This document shows positions 34,103 to 46,366 of a stretch of DNA of 64,000 nucleotides, piece after piece. The DNA lies in assembly GCF_022539505.1 (NCBI RefSeq), contig NC_061508.1, forward strand, positions 30,126,256-30,190,255, given 5' to 3'. The notes under the pieces were generated by a model. That model was given only the letters and a program-made list of their open reading frames with translations, was not told where the DNA came from and did no database searches. The DNA is from Lolium rigidum. Its lineage: Eukaryota; Streptophyta; Magnoliopsida; Poales; Poaceae. A program made the translations under genes and the position numbers. Position 1 is the first letter of the stretch; the number at the start of each line of letters is the position of its first letter.

Positions 34103-36688
34103 AACTGCTGAGCCCATCTTAATGGCTATAAAGAAAGAACTTCTTGGGAGATAACCCATGTGTTATTTTGCTACAGTACTTGGTTTATATTTGAGTCTTG
34201 GAAGTTGTTTACTACTGTAGCAACCTCTCCTTATCTTAGTTTTGAGTTTTGTTGTGCCAAGTAAAGTCTTTGATAGTAAAGTAAGTACTAGATTTGGATT
34301 ACTGCGCAGTTCCAGATTTCTTTGCTGTCACGAATCTGGGTCTACCTCCCTGTAGGTAGCTCAGAAAATTAAGCCAATTTACGTGCATGATCCTCAGATA
34401 TGTAAGCAACTTTCATTCAATTTGGGCATTTTCATTTGAGCAAGTCTGGTGCCCTAATAAAATCCATCTTTACGGACTGTTCTGTTTTGACAGATTCTGC
34501 CTTTTATTTCGCATTGCCTCTTTTGCTATGTTGGATGAATTTCTTTGATCCATTAATGTCCAGTAGCTTTATGCAATGTCCAGAAGTGTTAAGAATGATT
34601 GTGTCACCTCTGAACATGTGAATTTTTATTGTGCACTAACCCTCTAATGAGTTGTTTCGAGTTTGGTGTGGAGGAAGTTTTCAAGGATCAAGAGAGGAGT
34701 ATGATGCAATATGATCAAGGAGAGTGAAAGCTCTAAGCTTGGGGATGCCCCGGTGGTTCACCCCTGCATATTCTAAGAAGACTCAAGCGTCTAAGCTTGG
34801 GGATGCCCAAGGCATCCCCTTCTTCATCGACAACATTATCAGGTTCCTCCCCTGAAACTATATTTTTATTCCGTCACATCTTATGTACTTTGCTTGGAGC
34901 GTCGGTTTGTTTTTGTTTTTTGTTTTGTTTGAATAAAATGGATCCTAGCATTCACTTTGTCAGAGAGAGACACGCTCCGCTGTAGCATATGGACAAGTAT
35001 GTCCTTAGGCTCTACTCATAGTATTCATGGCGAAGTTTCTTCTTCGTTAAATTGTTATATGGTTGGAATTGGAAAATGCTACATGTAGTAACTCTAAAAT
35101 GTCTTGGATAATTTGATACTTGGCAATTGTTGTGCTCATGTTTAAGCTCTTGCATCATATACTTTGCACCCATTAATGAAGAAATACTTAGAGCTTGCTA
35201 ATTTGGTTTGCATATTTGGTTTCTCTAGAGTCTAGATAATATCTAGTATTGAGTTTTGAACAACAAGGAAGACGGTGTAGAGTCTTATAATGTTTACAAT
35301 ATGTCTTTTATGTGAGTTTTGCTGCACCGTTCATCCTTGTGTTTGTTTCAAATAACCTTGCTAGCCTAAACCTTGTATCGAGAGGGAATACTTCTCATGC
35401 ATCCAAAATACTTGAGCCAACCACTATGCCATTTGTGTCCACCATACCTACCTACTACATGGTATTTACCTGCCATTCCAAAGTAAATTGCTTGAGTGCT
35501 ACCTTTAAAATTCCATCATTCACCTTTGCAATATATAGCTCATGGGACAAATAGCTTAAAAACTATTGTGGTATTGAATATGTACTTATGCACTTTATCT
35601 CTTATTAAGTTGCTTGTTGTGCGATAACCATGCTTCGGGGACGCCATCAACTATTCTTTGTTGAATATCATGTGAGTTGCTATGCATGTCCGTCTTGTCC
35701 GAAGTAAGAGAGATCTACCACCTTAATGGTTGGAGCATGCATATTGTTAGAGAAGAGCATTGGGCCGCTAACTAAAGCCATGATTCATGGTGGAAGTTTC
35801 AGTTTTGGACACATATCCTCAATCTCATATGAGAATAATAATTGTTGCCACATGCTTATGCATTAAAGAGAAGTCCATTATCCGTTGTCCATGTTGTCCC
35901 GGTATGGATGTCTAAGTTGAGAATAATCAAAAGCGAGAAATCCAAAATGCGAGCTTTCTCCTTAGACCTTTGTACAGTGCGGCATGGAGGTACCCCATTG
36001 TGACACTTGGTTAAAACATGTGCATTGCAAAGATCCGGTAGTCCAAGCTAATTAGGACAAGGTGCGGGCACTATTAGTATACTATGCATGAGGCTTGCAA
36101 CTTGTAAGATATAACTTTCATAACTCATATGCTTTATTACTACCGTTGACAAAATTGTTTCATGTTTTCAAAATAAAAGCTCTAGCACAAATATAGCAAT
36201 CGATGCTTTCCTCTTTGAAGGACCATTCTTTTTACTTTTATGTTGAGTCAGTTCACCTATCTCTCTCCACCTCAAGAAGCAAACACTTGTGTGAACTGTG
36301 CATTGATTCCTACATACTTGCATATTGCACTTGTTATATTACTCTATGTTGACAATTATCCATGAGATATACATGTTACAAGTTGAAAGCAACCGCTGAA
36401 ACTTAATCTTCCTTTGTGTTGCTTCAATACCTTTACTTTGATTTATTGCTTTATGAGTTAACTCTTATGCAAGAGTTATTAATACTTGTCTTGAAGTACT
36501 ATTCATGAAAAGTCTTTGCTTTATGATTCACTTGTTTACTCATGTCATTACCATTGTTTCGATCGCTGCATTCACTACATATGTTTACAAATAGTATGAT
36601 CAAGGTTATGATGGCATATCACTTCAGAAATTATCTTTGTTATCGTTTTACCTCGCTCGGGACGAGCGGAACTAAGCTTGGGGATGCT
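34103..36688 (+). other. Non-coding 3' region of element A2
   Basis: Colinear with 1926-4513 of A1 on the other strand. It ends in the polypurine stretch aagcttggggatgc before the 3' LTR. No gene. Confidence 0.8.
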
Positions 36689-38289
36689 TGATACGTCTCC
36701 GACGTATCGATAATTTCTTATGTTCTATGCCATATTATTGATGATACCTACATGTTTTATGCACACTTTATGTCATATTCGTGCATTTTCCGGAACTAAC
36801 CTATTAACAAGATGCCGAAGTGCCGCTGTCGTTTTCTGCTGTTTTTGGTTTCAGAAATCCTAGTAACGAAATATTCCCGGAATTGGACGAAACAAAGACC
36901 CAGGGGCCTATTTCGCCACGAACCTTCCAGAAGACCGAAGAGCATACGCAGTGGGGCCACGAGGTGGCCAAACCACAAGGCGGCGCGGCCAAGGGGGGCC
37001 CGCGCCGCCCGTGGTGTGGGCCCCTCGTCGGCCCCCCGACTCGCCCTTCCGCCTACTTAAAGCCTCCGTCGCGAAACCCCCGAGGCGAAAAACCACGATA
37101 CGAAAAACCTTGCGAGACGCCGCCGCCGCCAATCCCATCTCGGGGATTCTCGGAGATCTCCTCCGGCACCCCGCCGGAGAGGGGATTCATCTCCCGGAGG
37201 ACTCTACACCGCCATGGTCGCCTCCGGAGTGATGAGTGAGTAGTTCACCCCTCGGACTATGGGTCCATAGCAGTAGCTAGATGGTTGTCTTCTCCTTATT
37301 GTGCTTCATTGTTGGATCTTGTGAGCTGCCTAACATGATCAAGATCATCCATCTGTAATACTCTATGTTGTGTTTGTCGGGATCCGATGGATAGAGAATA
37401 CCATGTTATGTTAATTATCAAGTTATTGCATATGTGTTGTTTATGATCTTGCATGCTCTCCGTTATTAGTAGAGGCTCTGGCCAAGTTGATGCTAGTAAC
37501 TCCAAGAGGGAGTATTTATGCTCGATAGTGGGTTCATGCCTGCATTGACACCCGGGACGATGACGTAAAGTTCTAAGGTTGTGTTGTGCTCGTTGCCACT
37601 AGGGATAAAACATTGATGCTATGTCCGAGGATGTAGTTATTGATTACATTACGCACCATACTTAATGCAATTGTCTCGTTGCTTTGCAACTTAATACTGG
37701 AAGGGGTTCGGACGATAACCCGAAGGTGGACTTTTTAGGCATAGATGCAGCTTGGATGGCGGTCTATGTACTTTGTCGTAATGCCCAATTAAATCTCACT
37801 ATACTTATCATGACATGTATGTGCATTGTTATGCCCTCTCTATTTGTCAATTGCCCGACCGTAATTTGTTCACCCAACATGCTTTTATCTTATGGGAGAG
37901 ACACCTCTAGTGAACTCGTGGACCCCGGTCCATTCTTTAATACTGAAATATAAATCTGCTGCAATACTTGTTTTTACCGTTTTCTCTCGCAAACAATCAT
38001 CTTCCACACAATTCGGTTAATCCTTTGTTACGAGCAAGCCGGTGAGATTGACAACCTCACTCGTTTCGTTGGGGCAAAGTACTTTGGTTGTGTTGTGCAG
38101 GTTCCACGTTGGCGCCGGAATCTCCGGTGTTGCGCCGCACTACATCCCGCCGCCATCAACCTTCAACGTGCTTCTTGGCTCCTCCTGGTTCGATAAACCT
38201 TGGTTTCTTTCTGAGGGAAAACTTGCTGCTGTGCGCATCATACCTTCCTCTTGGGGTTGCCCAACGAACGTGTGAAATACACGCCATCA
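36689..38289 (+). repeat. 3' LTR of element A2
   Basis: 1601 bp, near-identical to 31571-33172, followed by the atgcc duplication. Confidence 0.92.
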
Positions 38290-41129
38290 ATGCCTCTAGG
38301 AACCCACGGGTCCTCCCATATGTTTATGCTAAGACCATCACCAACACGCCAGATTAAGCCTTGCTTGATGAGGTCGCGACCTTTTAGAATACTACGCCAT
38401 GTGTATGAAATTCCTTCTGTTGGAGAGACATTCAAAAAATCACCCGTGGGGAAATACCTAGATTGTAGGAGTTTTGCACACATAGAATTTGGGTTAATAA
38501 GAATTCTCCAAGCTTGTTTTGCTAGCATTGCTATATTAAAGGAGTAGAGATCCCTGAAGCCTAAGCCCCCATCTTTCTTTGGTTTTGATAATTTTTCCCA
38601 AGAGAGCCAGTGCATCTTAGTTTCTTTATCCATTTGGCTCCACCAGAATTTGCATATCATGGCAGAGATTTCATCACACAACTCTTTAGTCAAGTCAAAG
38701 CATGACATAGCAAAGGTGGGGATGGCTTGGGCCACGGCCTTGATAAGAATTTCCTTCCCGGCTATAGATAGGATTTTTTCTTTCCATCCTTGGATCCTTG
38801 CCCAAATCTTACCCTTCAAGTATTGGAACACTCTTTTCTTTGCCCTCCCAATGTAGACAGGAAGACCAAGATATTTCTCATTAGTTCCTTCACTTGTCAT
38901 ATTAAGACAGTCAAGTATCTCAGATTTCCGAAGAGCATTGCAGTTTGGACTGAAAAGGGCAGTGCTTTTCTCTCTATTTATCACTTGACCTGAACACGCT
39001 TCATAATGGTTTAAAATGCGTTGTAACTCCGTGGCATTGTCACAATCAGCTTTGAGCAAAACCAAAGAGTCATCAACAAAGAGAAGGTGTGAGATACTTG
39101 GTGCATTCGGACATATTTTGATACCCTCGATGAGACCTTGTTGGACAGCTGTGTGAAGAAGTGATGAAAAACCTTCAGCAACAATCAAAAAAAGATAGGG
39201 GGACAAAGGATCTCCCTGTCTAAGTCCACGTTGTGGTTGAATGACATCAGTAAGCTCCCCATTGACCTTGATCCTGTAGGACACAGAACGAACACATTTC
39301 ATTAGGAGAGATACCCAACTAGAGTGGAAACCAAGTTTAACGAGCATAGCTTCAAGGAAATTCCATTCCACTCTATCATAAGCTTTACTCATATCTAGCT
39401 TGATTGCCATATAACCATCTCCACTTCGTTTGTTTTTTATAAAATGTGTCATTTCATAAGCAACCAACACATTGTCAGTGATGATCCGGCCAGGAACAAA
39501 AGCACTCTGGTTTTCAGAAATTAAGTCTCCAATAAATACTTTAAGTCTAGTTGTGAGAACCTTAGAGACAATTTTGTAGATGACATTGCAAAGACTAATT
39601 GGTCTCAAATCCTTTATGTACTTTGGGTTCTTAACTTTGGGAATTAGAATAACAGTTGTATTATTCCAATCAACCGGCACAGGACCACCATTAAGAACTT
39701 GCAGAACCTCATTCTTGACACGGTCACCAACTACTTCCCAAAATCTTTTGTAGAAAATTGCCGGCATACCGTCCGGTCCCGGTGCCTTCAAGTCACCAAT
39801 GTTCTGCAAGGCCTCAAAAACTTCATCTTCAGTAAAAGGTGAACAGAGAGAATTATTGATATAATCTGTAACACGTGGTTGCACATGTTCTAAAAGTTCA
39901 GAAAGATTAGTTGCTGGTTGGGCAGTGAAGAGTAATTTATAGTAGTCAGATATATGTTGCTTTAACTCTTCCTGCCTCTCAATGGTATCACCGTTCTCTA
40001 TTTTTAGTTTTATGATTCTATTTCTTCTCTTTCTCCCTGAGCAGCAACTATGAAAAAAGCGAGTGTTTCGGTCTCCATGTTTCAACCAATCAACATGAGC
40101 ACGTTGTTTCCAGTAGATGTCTAGCTGATTCTCAAGACGTTCCAGTTTAAATCTCAAAACATGTTCGCGGTGGACTGATTCTTCAGAAATTGTGTCTTTG
40201 AGGCAGCGGTTTAAGTCCTTCCTTGTTTTTTTGATGCGCTTTTCAAGATCTCCCAAGACATTTTGATTCCAATCCTGAAGCTTGAGCGCAACTTTCTTAA
40301 TTCTGTCAGCCGCTGAACCAGAACCATCAAAAACATCATTCCAGGCCTCCTTCACAATCTCTGCACAGTTATCCTCCTAGAGCCATGCCGCCTCAAATCT
40401 AAATGAATGATCAAAGTTGGGAGTGGGCACCGGCGTACTACTGGTGTCGAGGATCAACGGACGGTGATCAGAATGCCGGGGTTCGCCGTTAATGATCTTC
40501 ACAGCAGGATATATATAACGCCATTCAATATTGGCGACCGCTCGGTCAAGACGTTCTTTAATATAGCGGTCATGACGATGACTATGGTTCCTCCAGGTAA
40601 AGATATCTCCCATGAATCCAAGGTCAGTTAGCTCGCAAAACTCAATAGCTTCACGAAACCTGTCCATTTGGGCTTGAGGTTTTGGGGCACCGCCAACCTT
40701 CTCATGCTGGAATAATATTTCATTGAAATCGCCCATACAAAGCCAGGGGCCTGAATCTTGCTGTTTGAGGTTCCGAAGAGCTCTCCAAGTTAATTCCTTG
40801 TTTTCGGGGTCTCCGTACACGCCAGTGAATCTCCATACCACACCACCGTCAGAAATAATAGCATCAATATAAAGACGCTTAACATCGCGGACCGAGACAT
40901 CCACATCATGCTTCCACAAAAGAGCTAGGCCTCCACTCCTGCCATTGCAGTTGTACACAACCATATTTGGCATATCCAGCAACCATCGGAATTTTTGCAT
41001 ACGTTGTTCATCAAGTTTTGTTTCAGAGAGAAACAACACATCTGGATCCTCACGCTTCTTGACATCCAAAAGCCCTCGCTCTGCCGCACGATTTCCCAAT
41101 CCTCGGCCGTTCCATGCTGTGAACTTCAT

Positions 41130-41979
41130 TAGTCCTGGCCAAGTAATTCTGACAGCCCAAAACTGAACTTGATTGTTGTGGTAGAGCTACTGTTTGTCAC
41201 TGAAAATGCTAGAACGAAAGCATTCTTTCCTGTAGGTGGAGCACCATCACTCTTTCTCAGAACCATACCATGCTTTTTGTCCTTTGAGTGTGTGGAAGCA
41301 CCTTTCCTGTGAAACTATTCTTCGAATTAGATTTTGGGCAAGGAAACTAAAGGTAGCTTTGGAACAGAAGTGCCAGGGAAGCCGGTTTGCAGATGCAGTG
41401 AGATGGTGGCTATTGATTGCAGAACAAGAAGAGAAAAACGGAGCCTCGATGTCCGATACTCAGCACTCGCGTCGGCGCGCGTCCGTCCAGAGCGGCATCG
41501 ACAACAGAGCAATCGCCTAGGTGAGAAGTAACGAAGCTTTTCTAGACAGTTATGAGTGGTGCTTGATGCTAAGAAACAGCCCCTACTTATTGAGACTGAT
41601 TGATGGTGGGAAGGGAGGGGCGGATTTGGGGATAGGGTTGAATCCTGAGGCGGATTGAGGAATCAGGGAAAGTAGAGAAGAAATCAGGAGAAAGAGGAGA
41701 TCAGCATCACCCCAGTAGCCGCAAAATCCCCATTCGCCACGGAGGACAAGAGCTATACGGAACTACTTCCAGGTGTTTCTGAGAATTGGAATTGGGATGC
41801 AGAGTGGAGACCAAACGATTAGGAAAGGAATCTGGGAAGATGAGAGGAATCAGAGCAGCTTGAGAATGAATCGGGAGGGAGAGTAGAACGGCATCCGCCA
41901 GTCGCCGGAAAAAACGCCACAATCGCCACAGGGGCACTCAAGTGGGCTGCTAGCTCGACAGTTGCATGGGGATACTCTT
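41130..41979 (-). other. LINE 5' leader without ORF1
   Basis: About 850 bp between the LINE 5' end and the ORF2 ATG. Only short frames occur, and no zinc-knuckle ORF1 is seen. A stretch just before ORF2 reads as an open Ser/Thr-rich peptide and may be an ORF1 remnant. Confidence 0.55.
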
Positions 41980-41995
41980 GGTGCCTTTACAGCTT
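41980..41995. repeat. LINE target duplication, right copy
   Basis: ggtgcctttacagctt, identical to 30233-30248. Confidence 0.9.
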
Positions 41996-42066
41996 CTCCT
42001 GCTGCCAAGCGTGATATCCTAACGACTTCCACGAAAGAGATCTGTGTTGGGCAATCTCTTACTAGT

Positions 42067-42151
42067 ACTCCCTCCAGTCTTATTTAATTGACTCAGATTT
42101 AGTATAAATTTGTACTAAATTCGAGTCAATTAAATAAGACCGAAGGGAGTA
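42067..42151. mobile_element. Stowaway MITE
   Basis: An approximately 81-bp near-palindrome from ctccctccagtcttatttaa to aaataagaccgaagggag, flanked by TA on both sides, the Stowaway signature. Confidence 0.8.
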
Positions 42152-42159
42152 CGTGCTAA

Positions 42160-42483
42160 GGGCACGTATAATGGGGTGACGTCAGCCTTCTTTTAGAGGT
42201 GCCATATCAGATTTTTGCTTAGTTGGAGGAGAGAGAATGAAGGTAGAGAAGGTTGTCTTTCCTTAGCTAATAGATCATCTCTTAGAAAATAAGGGAAGGC
42301 ATTTTCTCCATTGTACGACATGTCTTCCCTTAGCAACATAATTTCCTACCAATTTTAATTAATTATCATTAATTGCTAGGGAAGGTTATAAGAGATAACA
42401 CATTGTATGACTTATATATATTGTCATCTCTAGATGATGTGGCTATAAGGAAATGCGTGCCTTCTCTACCATTGTACATGCCC
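42160..42483. mobile_element. Tourist/Harbinger-like MITE
   Basis: 324 bp with terminal inverted repeats gggcacgtataatgg and, at the other end, ccattgtacatgccc. TAA duplications lie at 42157-42159 and 42484-42486. No ORF. Confidence 0.75.
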
Positions 42484-42602
42484 TAACCCTTCTGCGTCAG
42501 ATGCTAATTCCACTGTCTTCTGGAAGAAGCTCCTGAAGTTGAAAGTTCCACTGAAAGTGGGGAGTAATTCCCTCGTCGATAGAAGCGTTTAAAAATAAAA
42601 GG

Positions 42603-42906
42603 GAAAATTTGTCATAGGACATCGTTAATTTTGTCATTTGCTAAAACACACCGTTCGCTTCGAATGTATCTTTATCAGGTACCATTATAATTATATGGCA
42701 TATTTGACAGAACACATCAAGTTTTGCACTTTGTCTTCAAAACCAGTCATCCCAGTCAAAAGTGCAAAACTTTCCGTTTTTAATTAGGTTGTGTGTTCTG
42801 TTAAATGCACCACAAAATTATAATGGTACCTAGCGAAGACACAATTGGACGGTGTGTTTCAACATATACCAGAAAATAACGGTATCCTGTAGCAAAATTT
42901 GCCAAA
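42603..42906. mobile_element. Imperfect inverted-repeat element (MITE-like)
   Basis: The two halves pair imperfectly along most of their length: caccgttcgctt and ggtaccattataatta on the left, ataatggtacctagcgaag and acggtgtgttt on the right. The outer ends (aaaatttgtcataggacatcg versus acggtatcctgtagcaaaattt) are inverted repeats. The superfamily is unclear. Confidence 0.55.
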
Positions 42907-43643
42907 ATAAAAACAGGGAAACTTTCGGGAAGGACATAGAGCTTCATTAATATTCATCGATGGAGCTACATTTTACATATAAGGACTCATGAAAGTATGA
43001 ATTACGTGGTGAACATACGTTTCAGATTCATGACTCTTTTCGGACCACATTCCTAACAATTTTTGAAACCTAGTGCAACCATCAAAAGAAGCTGCCTAGC
43101 CCACTGCAATGCCGCCGCTCTTCTTGCTGCCGGGATAAGAGTCGACGGCCATAGTCCCATATCGCCCGTTGGATCGTACGCCACTGCCTGAACTCTCAAG
43201 GTCAGCTGAGTGCCTCAGCTCAAATTCAAACATATGAGTCAAATTCAGTATTTTGGAATTTATAACTCTACTCCCTAATTGAGGTGTACCCCTACCAAAA
43301 GAAATAGAATAGAGGTGTATCCTGAGCTACCTCGATTTTTTTTCCGCACATAGCGGATGTGAGACTGGGATAGCTAATGTATGCAGAGGAACAATCAAAA
43401 GTTGTAATGTTTAGAAGTTAAACATGCAGCTGGTTTTAATGAACCGAACAGTTGCCTGAAAAAATACACACCAAACGGACTCAATAGAAAAATACACACC
43501 ACATGGTATAGCAGAACACTCCACGGTCAATGTAGGCGCTAAGCAGAGGAAGCAGAGTATATGCCGTCTGGTTGCTGCTCTGAATATTGCCCAACGACCC
43601 AATGAGAATCCCAAAATAAAATCTTCATACCATCTCCAACCGT
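42907..43643. other. Intergenic sequence, nothing recognised
   Basis: No open frame with family features and no clear repeat structure. Confidence 0.5.
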
Positions 43644-43672
43644 AAGGCTGCTCATAGTGGGGAGTAACATAA

Positions 43673-44195
43673 GGCTGCTCATAGTGGGAGTAACATATGT
43701 AGTAACATCACACACCCCAAAGTATTTTGGTGACATGGCATCTCAATAAATGAAGAAAGAGAGTGGGGTGGTAACTAGCTATGTTACCATAACATCACAC
43801 TTCTCAAGACAAGATGAGTCTACAATCTAATAAATATGATATGCATGACACCACATATATGTAACTACCCACTATGAAGGTAGTAACATAGGGTAGTAAC
43901 ATACACAATGTTACTACTCTATGTTACTCCCCACTATGACTAGTCTAAGGTGGTGTCATGCATAAGTTACTAGTTCATGTTACTAACTTCATAGTGGAAA
44001 GTAACTTAGAGATAGTATCATGCAAAGTCTCATTTATTAGTTTGTAGACTCATTTTATCTTGGGGTGTGTGATGTTATGGTAACATAGCTAGTTACCACC
44101 TCCCTCTCTTTCTTCATTTATTGCTATGCCATGTCACCAAAATATCTTGAAATATGTGATGTTACTACCTAAGTTACTCCCACTATGAGCAGTCT
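43673..44195. mobile_element. Two MITEs of one family in inverted tandem
   Basis: The first copy (about 43673-43945) starts ggctgctcatagtgggagta. The second (about 43948-44195) is its reverse complement and ends tactcccactatgagcagtc. Shared internal blocks include ggtggtaactagctatgtta. A partial extra end lies at 43644-43671. Together they form a potential hairpin of more than 500 bp. Confidence 0.7.
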
Positions 44196-44249
44196 AATGC
44201 GGGTTGCTGCTCTGAATTACTCCGTAGATCGCGAGCCAGCTACATAGCA

Positions 44250-44545
44250 CGTCAAATTTCGAAGCGAGATTCTACATTGGTACCCCCTGGACGAGCTCGA
44301 CGGGCTCCGAGTCGCGGCAAATCCTCCACCCTCCTAATCTGCTCCTCCATGTACTGCACGACTTCGGCAAGCCTGGGCGTGGGGGCGAAGGAGGTGAGGG
44401 AGAGGAGCACGAGCAGCGCGGCCATGATGTTGCCGATGCAGACGGCCACGGCGACACGACGATACGAGAACCACCCTGCCGTCGCGCGGCCGCCCGCGCT
44501 ATGCTCGTTGCCTTGTGGCCGCCGCTGCCATCCCTAACGCCGCTG
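44250..44545 (-). pseudogene. Fragment of a plant membrane-anchored protein gene
   Basis: The minus frame reads ATAGWFSYRRVAVAVCIGNI, then MAALLVLLSLTSFAPTPRLA, then EVVQYMEEQIRRVE, with a hydrophobic segment in the middle. The continuation SEPVELVQ lies in a different frame, so there is at least one indel. I recall similar N-termini in uncharacterised grass proteins, but cannot name a family. No ATG leads the frame; one upstream in another frame reaches a stop quickly. It is treated as a truncated, broken gene copy. Confidence 0.45.
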
Positions 44546-44879
44546 ACGTGGCATTGCGCTCCGCGGCCGCCTCTTCCCCCGATTCGCGAGCTCCTCAGGG
44601 AGAGACCATCAAATGATCGAGAGGGGAAGAGAGGATAATAATGGTGTGAAGGTGGGAGAGATACTTTCGTGAGAGGGATATGCTCAATTGCTTGTTGCTT
44701 TGAGATATGTGTTGTTTGTTGCTTTAAGATCTGTGTAGCTTCATTAGATATTTTGGCCGTTCAAAAGGACACTTGCTTTTTATAATTTTCGTAAAATATA
44801 ATAGAGGTTCCGGTCCCATAAATTTTGGTTTCAATTCCACACTTTTGGTTCCGTCAGTTTGGTTCCGTCTATTTACCAC
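44546..44879. other. Intergenic sequence, nothing recognised
   Basis: GC-rich at first, then AT-rich; no supported feature. Confidence 0.45.
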
Positions 44880-45990
44880 TGTCAGATCAGGGTGGATGGA
44901 CGGTTATTAAAAATGCTAACCACCGTAAAACTTGCATAGGGAGAATGGTGTCCAGTTCTCTTGCCAGATATTTTGGTAGAACCATTGCCAATTCTCTTGA
45001 TTACACCTAGCTTTAGGGCATCTCTGCCTTCAATAACTGCCCTCCAAATCTGAGATGACCGATTACCGAGGTTAGCCACCAAATATACAGATTTGAGAAT
45101 GCTTGCACTAAGAGAATCTGGATCCATCATAACTCAAGCTAGTTCGGCGAGCAAAGCCAAATCGAATAATTCAATCTCTCGAAATCCAAGCCCTCCAAGT
45201 ACTTTGGCATTGTCAAGGTATCCCACGAGACCCAACATGGTTTTCTTTGTCCATTATTATTACTTCAACACCAAAAATTCTAAGGAGAAAATCAAAACTT
45301 TTTTTTGACACAAACCGCTTGGGAGTTTGAAACAGGACATAGAAAAGGTAGGGATAACATGGGACTTTTTTTTATTAAAACTTCTTTCCCACGCACTGAA
45401 AGGATTTGTTTAATCTATCCCTGAATCCTTTTCCATATACAATCTGTCAAATATTTGAATGCGTCATTTGCCCCAAGTATTTCTTTGACAGGCTTTCATT
45501 AGGCAATTGCAACATATTTTCTATCAATTGCCTAATTGCCTCCGGGCATCCTTTGTTAAAATGAATAGAAGATTTTTCTCTATTGATTATTTGCCTTGAA
45601 GCTTACAATATATATCTAGGAAATTGTTGATCTCATCAGCCCCATCTCTGTTTCCTTTGAAAAATAGCAAGCCATCGTCGCAGAAAGAAGATGATTGATT
45701 GGGGGTGCATGAGGCACCACAGCGATGCCTGACAAATTTTTGTCCGGCAAGAAAGAACTTCAGTTGCTAACAGAAACAAATACATTGAGATATGTTCTCC
45801 TTATCTAACACCTCTGGATGGTTGGAAAAAATCAGTGCTATCACCACTTAATAAAACCGGGAAAAAACTTTAGAGACCAAGTTCATTATTGAGCGAAACA
45901 CTGAAGCAAGCACAGACCAAATTGTATGCTTAATGAAGACACTGACTTTGTACTAGTTGTTTTAAACCAGGTTTAGGAATGAAAATTCTA
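44880..45990 (-). mobile_element. Decayed LINE reverse transcriptase remnant
   Basis: The minus strand retains phrases such as ILKSVYLVANLGNRSSQIWR, IEGRDALKLGVIKRIGNG and, further upstream, SIEKSSIHFNKGCPEAIRQL and FFKGNRDGADEINNFLDI. These match the C-terminal half of plant LINE ORF2 (compare SRYFPTGDF and ILKGRDLIKQGLIWRVGDG of the LINE at 38.4 kb). There are many frameshifts and stops. Confidence 0.65.
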
Positions 45991-46366
45991 TGAATAGTTT
46001 CTGCTCTAAATCAATGTCGATATATGTCGCATGCACTTTTAAAAGTCTTCCAAATATAAATGTGAATGTGGATATTAGTCAAACGGATATCCGCCGAATA
46101 TGATAGTGAATATAGAACTGTACCTGACAGACTAGGATTATCCGATATTATTTACGGATTATCCAAGGTCCTCGATAGGACTATTCAATAAATGTTTCTC
46201 AACCCTAAATACCCAAACAACCCAGTTAGTCCATTGGTCCAACTATGCGTGTTACCTATCTCGATGTGTCATGCTATTATTGCACTATTATTATTGCTTA
46301 TTATTAATGTATCGAACTGCATTTTGACTATTGTGATGTTATGCGAGGATGCAAACTGTTGTGTTG
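45991..46366. other. Intergenic AT-rich sequence
   Basis: No supported feature. Confidence 0.45.

Larger units (their letters stand above)
31571..38289 (+). mobile_element. Athila-type LTR retrotransposon A2 with a foreign ORF
   Basis: Complete: LTRs at 31571-33172 and 36689-38289 and perfect atgcc duplications. An Asp-tRNA-like primer site at about 33186-33203 differs by two bases from A1's. The interior holds one ORF (33437-34102) unlike any gag or pol, then the same 2.5-kb non-coding tail as A1. It is non-autonomous. The two LTRs differ at only scattered sites, so the insertion is recent relative to A3. Confidence 0.9.
30284..41129 (-). pseudogene. LINE ORF2: endonuclease, reverse transcriptase, RNase H
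   Basis: Read on the minus strand from MKFTAWNGRGLGN (41129). The endonuclease shows LSETKL, GDFNEI and SDHRPLI. The reverse transcriptase shows IKLDMSKAYDRVEWNF, QRGLRQGDPLSPYLFLIVAE and LLFVDDSLVLL (FVDD instead of the usual FADD). After the A2 break come a zf-RVT-like block (CPMCHRLDEDCGHIFLKC) and RNase H (INIDGSF, ALQAETIA, IIIETDA). A TAG at 40377-40379 stands where GAG is expected between WL and EDN, in the same frame. Element A2 splits the gene at 38290/31570, and the frame joins exactly across it. These are the only two lesions I see; the gene is otherwise open for about 1,300 codons. Confidence 0.85.
30249..41979 (-). mobile_element. L1-type LINE, split by element A2
   Basis: A poly-T run (30247-30265) marks the 3' poly-A tail on the minus strand. 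The 16-bp duplications fix both ends. Removing A2 and its 5-bp duplication leaves about 5.0 kb. ORF2 encodes endonuclease, reverse transcriptase, a zinc-binding region and RNase H. About 850 bp of leader precedes ORF2, but I see no gag-like ORF1, so the element probably relied on another copy or lost ORF1. Confidence 0.88.

Noticed and set aside
44252..44449. 65-codon ORF as a functional small membrane protein
   Set aside because: Starts at GTG, and recognisable continuation lies in another frame; more likely a broken fragment.
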